DNA of 5,570 bases. Origin: Nitrospina sp. GTDB taxonomy: Bacteria; Nitrospinota; Nitrospinia; Nitrospinales; VA-1. Numbering within the stretch: position 1 is the stretch's first letter; the number at the start of each line of letters is the position of its first letter. Positions 1-4,579 of this stretch are shown here, piece by piece. The notes under the pieces were generated by a model that worked only from the letters and a program-made list of their open reading frames with translations, was not told the origin of the DNA and did not search any database. A program made the translations under genes and the position numbers. The stretch covers positions 1 through 5,570 of the forward strand of contig JABJCF010000272.1 in NCBI GenBank assembly GCA_018665625.1, given 5' to 3'.

Positions 1-43
1 CTCCTGAATATGGATTACATACAGGATAGAAAGCTTAACGTGA

Positions 44-277
44 GTGGGACACTTTTACTCCGCCACAACAAAAAATATATCAACGGCTCACTGGTACATT
101 ATTGCTCCGCCGTTCTCAATGACGGGATTGGTAGCCGGACTTGTTGTAACACTTACTATGATTGCATTCGATTGGAGCCGTGTGAGCGGCATCCATTCCG
201 GTATCATAGGTCTAATCGTCAACATGGGCATTTGTCTTTTGGGTATGGTAAAAAACAAACCTTTTATTAGGGAATAA
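44..277 (+). pseudogene. C-terminal remnant of a sodium:solute symporter-like membrane protein
   Basis: This 77-codon reading frame opens at a GTG directly after an in-frame TGA (41-43); a second TGA lies at 5-7. The peptide has two hydrophobic stretches, about residues 17-42 and 50-69, each long enough to cross the membrane, and ends in a short polar tail (KNKPFIRE). The pattern GLVAGLVVTL followed by GIHSGIIGLIVNMG resembles the last one or two helices of sodium:solute symporter (SSS) family proteins, which normally exceed 450 residues. I infer a decayed or truncated transporter gene; sequence left of the window would decide. The GTG has no clear ribosome binding site, so independent translation is doubtful. 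Alternatives are a genuine small two-helix membrane protein, or an intact transporter interrupted by sequence errors near positions 5-43. The family call rests on motif resemblance only. Confidence 0.45.
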
Positions 278-328
278 TAGAAAACAAAAATGTATCGAAT
301 ATTATAGAAGGGGACAATCGGCTTTTTC

Positions 329-335
329 GGGGGAG
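329..335 (+). promoter_or_regulatory. Ribosome binding site of the CBS-domain gene
   Basis: GGGGGAG lies 8 bases before the ATG at 344. It is a purine-rich Shine-Dalgarno-like sequence at normal spacing and supports that start codon. It is one of only two clear ribosome binding sites in the window. Confidence 0.55.
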
Positions 336-343
336 AACATAAA

Positions 344-733
344 ATGGACAAGGTCATAGATTATTTAAAGCCTCCTATTATTCAAATCAGCGCCAAAATG
401 ACCGTATTCGAGGCGTGCAAGAGAATGAAAAAATATGAGGTGGGTGCCATTTTGGTCACGGAGGGGAAAAATTATGTCGGGATTTTTACGGAAGCGGATT
501 TATTGAAAAAAGTGGTAGCGAAAAATGATTTTCCTGGTAGCACCATTGTTTCTGATGTGATGACAAAAGATATTTTTTATATAGATTCAGAGGCATCCAT
601 GGTAACCGCTTTCCTCAAGTTGCAGACAAAAAACATTCGTCATTTGGTGGTTAAGGACAAGAAAATTGTAGCGGGTGTTTTATCTATAAAAGATGTTGCA
701 AAATATTATGTGCATAAATTCAGCAATTCTTAA
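344..733 (+). CDS. Tandem CBS-domain protein
   Basis: This 129-residue protein consists almost entirely of two CBS domains, which in this family pair into a Bateman module that binds adenosine nucleotides (AMP, ATP, SAM or similar) and acts as a sensor. CBS1 spans about residues 7-58, with the hallmark run GAILVTEGKNYVGIFTEADL. CBS2 spans about residues 71-125, starting at DVMTKD and containing RHLVVKDKKIVAGVLSIKDV. There is no signal peptide, membrane segment or fused catalytic domain, so it is a soluble stand-alone regulator whose partner is unknown. The start is supported by GGGGGAG 8 bases upstream. The gene follows the symporter-like fragment by 66 bases on the same strand and converges with the SRPBCC/ArsR operon. 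A weak -10-like TATTAT (300-305) has no good -35 partner. The domain assignment is secure; the cellular role and ligand are not shown by the sequence. Confidence 0.92.
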   Translation: MDKVIDYLKPPIIQISAKMTVFEACKRMKKYEVGAILVTEGKNYVGIFTEADLLKKVVAKNDFPGSTIVSDVMTKDIFYIDSEASMVTAFLKLQTKNIRHLVVKDKKIVAGVLSIKDVAKYYVHKFSNS

Positions 734-749
734 TCAGTCTGAAATTTTA

Positions 750-761
750 AATTTTAAAATT
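750..761. repeat. AT-only palindrome between convergent genes
   Basis: AATTTTAAAATT is a perfect 12-base palindrome in the 85-base gap between the CBS-domain gene and the convergent SRPBCC gene. The surrounding bases are nearly all A or T. It contains no G or C, so a hairpin would be weak. It may simply reflect base composition, or contribute to ending transcription from both sides. Confidence 0.3.
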
Positions 762-765
762 CAAG

Positions 766-797
766 AAAAAATAAATCCCTGGTTTTTTTTGAAAACC
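766..797 (-). terminator. Possible weak terminator of the minus-strand operon
   Basis: Read on the minus strand, GGTTTT-CAAAA-AAAACC (781-797) can form a short 6-base-pair hairpin. After about nine bases comes a run of T (complement of AAAAAA at 766-771). It lies 22 bases beyond the stop of the SRPBCC gene, where a terminator is expected. The stem is mostly A:T and the T run is not adjacent, so the call is tentative. Confidence 0.2.
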
Positions 798-818
798 TCA
801 CCGCTGATATTTTACTCG

Positions 819-1283
819 TTATTTCTGACGGCATTCATATCCTGACTCAAAGCACAGACCATCTGGTGTTCTGCCCTCGGCCACAGTTTTAAGAAGAGGA
901 AGCGCGTGCTCCTTCCAACCTAGCCCAAAAGAATCCGCTGCAGATTTCAAACGTATATTGTAATGACGAAGTTTTAATTGAGTGCCACCCTCACCCGTGG
1001 GTTCCAGTAAAATTTCAACTGTGGATTCATCTGGTTCTAGTCCCTCAATTCCACCCCAGTTAAAAACTACTTTTTCATAAGGGATGACTTCTACATAATG
1101 GCCACGACAGTCTGCCGTTTCGTCATTTTTGGCGACCCGAAAAACTCCACCAGGCCTGGGCTCTGCTTCGACAATTTCTCCATACCATTCCTTCATTTTT
1201 GATTCTACGGTCAAATATGCAAATACAGTTTCGGGTTTGGCATTAATATAAATTTCACGTGTAAGTTCAATGGAATCGGTCAT
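819..1283 (-). CDS. SRPBCC / AHSA1-type START-like domain protein
   Basis: This 154-residue soluble protein is a single SRPBCC (Bet v 1-like) domain of the AHSA1 (activator of Hsp90 ATPase homologue) group, whose fold encloses a hydrophobic ligand pocket. The N-terminal signature is at residues 7-34 (LTREIYINAKPETVFAYL, then MKEWYG), a PRPGGVFRV strand lies near 42-50, and the C-terminal helix carries GWKEHALPLLKTVAEG (122-137). The length is normal for the family. The start codon overlaps the stop of the upstream ArsR gene as ATGA (1280-1283), with GGGAG 6 bases before the ATG, so translation is probably coupled. ArsR-SRPBCC pairs are common in bacteria; the regulator controls its own operon and the SRPBCC partner usually has no known ligand. 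The family name does not mean that this protein acts on Hsp90. Ligand and function are not visible from sequence. Confidence 0.92.
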   Translation of the reverse strand: MTDSIELTREIYINAKPETVFAYLTVESKMKEWYGEIVEAEPRPGGVFRVAKNDETADCRGHYVEVIPYEKVVFNWGGIEGLEPDESTVEILLEPTGEGGTQLKLRHYNIRLKSAADSFGLGWKEHALPLLKTVAEGRTPDGLCFESGYECRQK

Positions 1284-1600
1284 TTTTTTCTCCCTTTTTT
1301 CTTTTCTTCTTTTTCTGCGGCCATTTTTAGTTTTTCAAGCCTTGGGTCCCAAAAACTTTCAAGTAAAGCTTTTAAGTGAGAAAACCCTTCGGGTCGTACT
1401 CGATAAATCCTGCTGGTTCCTGCGCGGCGCTCAATAATGAGTCCGGTATTTTTGAGAACCCCAAGGTGTTGCGAAACCGCAGACCGAGTAATGCTCTTAA
1501 ACTTTTCCGCGATTTTCCCGGCCGACAACTCAGATTTTTGCAGCAACTGCAATATTGCAAAACGATTGGGTTCAGCCAGAGCTTGTATGGTTTTAAACAT
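1280..1600 (-). CDS. ArsR-family winged-helix transcriptional repressor, non-metal type
   Basis: This 106-residue DNA-binding protein has the ArsR/SmtB winged helix-turn-helix. The N-terminus MFKTIQALAEPNRFAILQLL is the classic family opening. The recognition helix region is TRSAVSQHLGVLKNTGLI (38-55), followed by the wing ERRAGTSRIYRVRPEG (57-72), and the protein ends in a basic, probably disordered tail. It has no cysteine and no ELCVCDL-type metal site, so it is unlikely to sense arsenite or other thiophilic metals through the classical site. It belongs with ArsR regulators paired with SRPBCC proteins, and the downstream gene overlaps it by four bases. The start is fixed by the family N-terminus. 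No normally spaced ribosome binding site is seen; the promoter sits so near that the message appears leaderless. The protein probably represses its own operon by binding palindromes at 1620-1639. The effector is unknown. Confidence 0.93.
   Translation of the reverse strand: MFKTIQALAEPNRFAILQLLQKSELSAGKIAEKFKSITRSAVSQHLGVLKNTGLIIERRAGTSRIYRVRPEGFSHLKALLESFWDPRLEKLKMAAEKEEKKKGRKK
1290..1294 (-). promoter_or_regulatory. Ribosome binding site of the SRPBCC gene, inside the arsR-type coding end
   Basis: On the minus strand GGGAG lies 6 bases before the ATG at 1283, within codons for the lysine-rich tail of the ArsR protein. The Lys/Glu-rich C-terminus (KEEKKKGRKK) is encoded by an A/G-rich stretch that also supplies this site. 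It supports the chosen start and coupling of the two genes. Confidence 0.6.
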
Positions 1601-1606
1601 GCCTAA

Positions 1607-1635
1607 ATGTTAGCAAAGGCTTACGTAAGTGTCAA
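1607..1635 (-). promoter_or_regulatory. Sigma-70 type promoter of the arsR-SRPBCC operon, predicted leaderless
   Basis: On the minus strand a perfect -35 TTGACA (1635-1630) is followed by a 17-base spacer and a -10 TAACAT (1612-1607, four of six consensus bases). Only six bases separate the -10 from the ATG whose A is base 1600. Transcription would normally start about seven bases after the -10, that is at or within one or two bases of the start codon. The mRNA should therefore lack a leader, which fits the absence of a Shine-Dalgarno sequence. Confidence 0.55.
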
Positions 1636-1639
1636 CTTA
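1620..1639. promoter_or_regulatory. Candidate ArsR operator palindromes
   Basis: CTTACGTAAG (1620-1629) is a perfect 10-base palindrome lying exactly within the spacer next to the -35 box. Overlapping it, TAAGT-GTCA-ACTTA (1626-1639) is a second inverted repeat that covers the -35 itself. ArsR-family dimers typically bind such imperfect inverted repeats over their own promoter. Which of the two is the true site cannot be decided by reading. Confidence 0.45.
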
Positions 1640-1750
1640 AATAAAAGAGTTGGGGGATAAATAATTATTGTCTGAAGTGGGGAATAGAATTTGCTAGTGG
1701 TAATTGCGTTTTACCGGTATTAATGTGTCTTTACTAATTCTTAAGATTTT

Positions 1751-1756
1751 TATAAC
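1751..1756 (+). promoter_or_regulatory. Possible -10 element before the histidine kinase gene
   Basis: TATAAC lies eight bases before the ATG at 1765. No good -35 is present at 16-18 bases; the nearest are weak TTTACT-like bases around 1730. If real, the transcript would start within a base or two of the ATG, which again fits the lack of any Shine-Dalgarno sequence. The remainder of the gap 1641-1750 shows nothing I can name. Confidence 0.2.
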
Positions 1757-1764
1757 TACAATAA

Positions 1765-2169
1765 ATGGCGAATTTATTAATTCTTTCAAGGGTCGCATTA
1801 GTTTTTCTTTTGTCACTTGGAATTGGCGGGTTTTTTATTTACTCACTGGAAAGCAGGCGGGAGCTTGAATCTCGCGCAATGGCAACTCAAATTGCCAGCT
1901 CTCATGCCAAATCCTTGGAAAAACAACTTTCCCATTCTCTTTCTGCAACCTTGGCTCTCGCCACGATTTTAAAGGAGGATAGCAGTTTCCCTAATTTTGA
2001 TAGAGTGGCCGCCGACTTGATTGAGCGTTATGGGGGAATCAGCAATCTGCAATTAGCCCCCAATGCTGTTATTAGTAAAATTTTTCCCTTAAAGGGGAAC
2101 GAACTAGCCGTTGGGCTTGATTTAAAAAAAATCAAAGAGCTGTTGCCGCTATTGAGGCTAAGGAGCTAA
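1765..2169 (+). CDS. CHASE-domain histidine kinase, N-terminal part before a frameshift
   Basis: This frame encodes the first part of a membrane-bound sensor kinase and ends early at TAA 2167-2169. Residues 3-28 form an uncleaved N-terminal membrane helix (LLILSRVALVFLLSLGIGGF). Then comes a periplasmic CHASE domain, an extracellular sensor domain of kinases and cyclases, with the conserved ISNLQLAPNAVISKIFPLKG and GNELAVGLDL near residues 92-120. After L120-K121-K122 the sequence loses family resemblance (IKELLPLLRLRS). The lost continuation, QRAVAAIEAKELTVEGPFNL, is found in the -1 frame from base 2133. The joined gene would run 1765-3371 and encode 535 residues. An in-frame TAA directly before the ATG makes this the first possible start. 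There is no Shine-Dalgarno sequence. Alone, this 134-residue fragment could not signal. Confidence 0.85.
   Translation: MANLLILSRVALVFLLSLGIGGFFIYSLESRRELESRAMATQIASSHAKSLEKQLSHSLSATLALATILKEDSSFPNFDRVAADLIERYGGISNLQLAPNAVISKIFPLKGNELAVGLDLKKIKELLPLLRLRS
2124..2131 (+). other. Eight-A frameshift site (slippery A AAA AAA) in the kinase gene
   Basis: The run of eight A is read TTA AAA AAA ATC in the first frame. A ninth A, or a -1 slip on the in-phase heptamer A AAA AAA (2124-2130), gives TTA AAA AAA AAT CAA and continues seamlessly into the CHASE domain coded downstream. Possible explanations are a sequencing or assembly indel, a true inactivating mutation, phase variation, or recoding by ribosomal or polymerase slippage. 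A weak imperfect hairpin can be drawn at 2138-2167 (AGCT and GCC arms), too poor to prove programmed frameshifting. Confidence 0.7.
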
Positions 2170-2192
2170 CGGTTGAAGGTCCATTTAACTTA

Positions 2193-3371
2193 ATGCAGGG
2201 AGGGATTTCCGTAGTAGGCAGGTATCCGGTATTCCTCAAAGAAAATAAAGTTGGCGAAGAGAAGTTTTGGGGCTTCACCACTGCCTTGATCGAGTTGGCA
2301 CCCTTATTGGCATTGGTGGACATTCACGGGTTGGTTGCAAAAAATTACCATTTCAAATTATTCAATGCTGTTTCAAAAATAGTTGACCAAAAAATTATAG
2401 CCCAGTCCAGTGATGAAATTTTGGAAAATCCAGTTTCAGTGGATATCCAGGTCCCAAATGGAAAATGGACTCTATCTATTTCTCCTAAATCGGGTTGGTA
2501 CCCTTTTTATTACCTTATATGGGAAGGAATTTTAGTTTTGATATCTTGCGTAGCTTTGTCTTATATGGGATATAGACATTTTTGCAGAACTGAAGATCTA
2601 AAAACGGCCAACCTTAAATTGACTCAGGAGGTGGGTCAACGGATGCAAGCTGAAAGAAGAGTAATGATATTTGCAGATACCTTGCAGGACAATAATAGAG
2701 AATTAGAAAGTTTTGCATCCATCGCGTCACACGACCTTCAAGAACCTCTTAGAAAAGTCATAATTTTTGGAGATCTGTTATTAGAAAGAACAAAAAACCT
2801 GGACTTAAAAAGTAAGGAATACATAAATCGTATGCAAAAGGCCTCAATGAGAATGCAGGTTTTTATTACCGATTTACTGAATTATTCAAAAATATCGGCA
2901 GGCCGGGAATTTGAGACCATCCAAACAGAACAAATATTAAAAGAGGTAATTGAAGATCTCGAAGCTAGAATTTCAGAATCTGGAGGTATTATTGATTTAA
3001 AAGATATTCCAGACTTGGAAGCGGATCCCTTTCAGATGAAACAATTGTTTCAAAATTTAATGAGCAATTCTCTTAAATATCATAAAGAAGGGGTTCCTCC
3101 TGTTTTAAAAATTTATGGTCGTTCACAAGAGGAGGGCAAGGTCCATATATTCTTTGAAGATAATGGGATAGGCTTTGAAGATAAATATATACAACGGATT
3201 TTTCAACCCTTCCAGCGTTTGCATGGAAGAGGTGCATATGAAGGGACAGGTATGGGCCTTGCCATTTGCAAGAAAATTATTGAACGTCACAAAGGGGAAA
3301 TCATTGTAAAAAGCACTCCCGAAAAAGGGTCCATTTTTCAGGTGATTTTACCTGCAAAGCAATCTCATTAA
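2193..3371 (+). CDS. CHASE-domain histidine kinase, C-terminal part with complete kinase core
   Basis: This is the second part of the split sensor kinase. The ATG at 2193 is only the first methionine here; family resemblance extends back to base 2130 in the same frame. In order (residues counted from 2193) it contains the end of the CHASE domain (MQGGISVVGRYPVFL, 1-15, then FWGF); a second membrane helix near 104-125; a coiled linker near 131-170; a HisKA dimerisation domain with phospho-acceptor His180 in SIASHDLQEPLRK; and a HATPase_c domain with N box NLMSNSLKYH (288-297), G1 DNGIGF (323-328), F box FQPFQRLHG (338-346) and G2 GTGMGLA (351-357). All catalytic motifs are intact. There is no receiver or HPt domain and no adjacent response regulator, so it is an orphan kinase. 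The ATG has only GAAGG 13 bases upstream, so re-initiation would be poor and would give a product lacking the first membrane helix and most of the sensor. Confidence 0.93.
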   Translation: MQGGISVVGRYPVFLKENKVGEEKFWGFTTALIELAPLLALVDIHGLVAKNYHFKLFNAVSKIVDQKIIAQSSDEILENPVSVDIQVPNGKWTLSISPKSGWYPFYYLIWEGILVLISCVALSYMGYRHFCRTEDLKTANLKLTQEVGQRMQAERRVMIFADTLQDNNRELESFASIASHDLQEPLRKVIIFGDLLLERTKNLDLKSKEYINRMQKASMRMQVFITDLLNYSKISAGREFETIQTEQILKEVIEDLEARISESGGIIDLKDIPDLEADPFQMKQLFQNLMSNSLKYHKEGVPPVLKIYGRSQEEGKVHIFFEDNGIGFEDKYIQRIFQPFQRLHGRGAYEGTGMGLAICKKIIERHKGEIIVKSTPEKGSIFQVILPAKQSH

Positions 3372-3417
3372 ATATAACCCCATTTTTGCTCGCAAGCATG
3401 TTTTGCAGGAATGCTAA

Positions 3418-3446
3418 TTGCTTGTTGCTCCACTCCAAGGTATGAT
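3418..3446 (+). promoter_or_regulatory. Candidate promoter of purM (and the NRPS gene)
   Basis: TTGCTT (3418-3423), a 17-base spacer and TATGAT (3441-3446, five of six consensus bases) form a plausible sigma-70 promoter in the 111-base gap before purM. Transcription would start near 3453, giving a leader of about 30 bases without a recognisable Shine-Dalgarno sequence. The -35 matches only three of six bases. Confidence 0.35.
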
Positions 3447-3482
3447 AGCCGCCGAAAATAAAATTCAACTTTTTTTAAATTT

Positions 3483-4568
3483 ATGACTGATTCTGAAAAA
3501 TCACAATACGATCAGAGCGGTGTTTCCAGCCAGGGTGCAGAGACCGCTTTATCTGGTTTGCTCAATCACGTTTTACCAACACGAAGGTTCAGTGATCGCT
3601 ATCCACTAGCTGCCGATATCGGATACTTTGCAAATGTCATCGACCTGGGCAATGGCGAAGGCATTGCCTTTGGAACAGATGGTGTCGGGACCAAAATTAT
3701 GGTCGCAGAATTGCTCAACCGATATGACACCATAGGAATTGATTGTGTGGCAATGAATGTGAACGATGTAATTTGTGTGGGCGCGCGCCCCGTCAGCATG
3801 GTCGATTATATTGCCTGTTCGCATACCGACTCTGAAGTTTTTAGTCAACTGGGTCAGGGTTTAGCAGAAGGTGCACGGCAATCGAACATAAGTATTTCCG
3901 GGGGCGAAATTTCCCAGATAAAAGAAATTATATCAGGCATCGATCTCATTGGTGCCTGTATCGGTCACGTTTCACTCGACAAGGTCAATACGGGTAAAGA
4001 TATAAAACCTGGAAACTTGATTGTCGGCCTGGCATCGAGTGGTGTTCATTCCAATGGGCTGACTCTGGCTCGACGCGTATTGTTGGGGGAAACCCTGGAA
4101 GAACAGAAATCTCGCGTTAATGATTACGAAGAGTTTCTTGGCCAGACTTTGGGCGAAGCTTTATTAGAACCCACACGGATATATGTAAAGCCAGTAATGG
4201 AAATGCTCGATTCAGGAATCGACCTAAAGGCAATGGTCCATATAACCAGTGGCGGATTTTGTAACCTAAACCGTGTGGAATGTGACAACATCCGTTTTGT
4301 CATCGACACCTTGCAACCGGTCCATGAAGTTTTTAACCTCATTCAGGATAGGGGCGGGGTGAGCGAAGCAGAAATGTTTGAAGTTTTCAATATGGGGACC
4401 GGATTCTGTCTCATTGTAGAAGGGACGAAGGAAGTGGAAGCCATCGCCGAAATTTGTAAAACACATGATCTTCCTTGTCAGGTGATCGGTCAGGTAGAAG
4501 GTTGTCAGGGTAAAGAAGTGACCCTTCCGCAAAAACAACTTACTGGAAAAGGCAGTAGATTTTCTTAG
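3483..4568 (+). CDS. purM: Phosphoribosylformylglycinamidine cyclo-ligase (AIR synthetase)
   Basis: PurM closes the imidazole ring in de novo purine synthesis, converting FGAM and ATP to AIR, ADP and phosphate in the cytoplasm. The 361-residue protein has normal family length and conserved blocks throughout: the ATP/substrate segment GTDGVGTK (64-71), TIGIDCVAMNVNDVICVGARP (starting at 83), GGE (140-142), SSGVHSNG (185-192), LLEPTRIYVKP (227-237), HITSGGF (253-259) and FNMGTGF (302-308). The block after GGE reads ISQIKEIISGIDL instead of the TAEMPG pattern of the Escherichia coli enzyme. This points to a divergent branch, more like forms I recall from archaea and some deep bacterial lineages. 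The ATG gives the expected N-terminus (SQYDQSGVSSQGAE) but has no Shine-Dalgarno sequence. The stop lies 11 bases before the NRPS start, so the two are probably co-transcribed. No other purine gene is in the window. Confidence 0.95.
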   Translation: MTDSEKSQYDQSGVSSQGAETALSGLLNHVLPTRRFSDRYPLAADIGYFANVIDLGNGEGIAFGTDGVGTKIMVAELLNRYDTIGIDCVAMNVNDVICVGARPVSMVDYIACSHTDSEVFSQLGQGLAEGARQSNISISGGEISQIKEIISGIDLIGACIGHVSLDKVNTGKDIKPGNLIVGLASSGVHSNGLTLARRVLLGETLEEQKSRVNDYEEFLGQTLGEALLEPTRIYVKPVMEMLDSGIDLKAMVHITSGGFCNLNRVECDNIRFVIDTLQPVHEVFNLIQDRGGVSEAEMFEVFNMGTGFCLIVEGTKEVEAIAEICKTHDLPCQVIGQVEGCQGKEVTLPQKQLTGKGSRFS

Positions 4569-4579
4569 CCTACCCTTTT

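Noticed and set aside
10..270. An 86-codon plus-strand frame overlapping the symporter-like fragment
   Set aside because: Its product is rich in Arg, His, Cys and Asn with no domain pattern, whereas the overlapping frame at 44-277 gives coherent membrane helices.
1376..1606. Plus-strand open frame opposite the ArsR gene
   Set aside because: It is antisense to a clearly recognised ArsR protein and has no family resemblance or ribosome binding site.
1972..1978. Perfect AAGGAGG inside the kinase N-terminal region
   Set aside because: No start codon follows at usable distance, it encodes ordinary residues (LKED), and it is about 150 bases before the frameshift site, too far to stimulate slippage.
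3395..3415. AGCAT ... ATGCT inverted repeat after the kinase gene as a terminator
   Set aside because: The stem is only five base pairs with an 11-base loop and no T run follows.
3372..3482. Riboswitch or purine-responsive leader before purM
   Set aside because: The gap is short, the likely transcript leader is about 30 bases, and no conserved purine-riboswitch core could be recognised.
3606..3848. Minus-strand open frames inside purM
   Set aside because: They lie opposite strongly conserved PurM motifs, have no domain signals and are best explained as chance frames.
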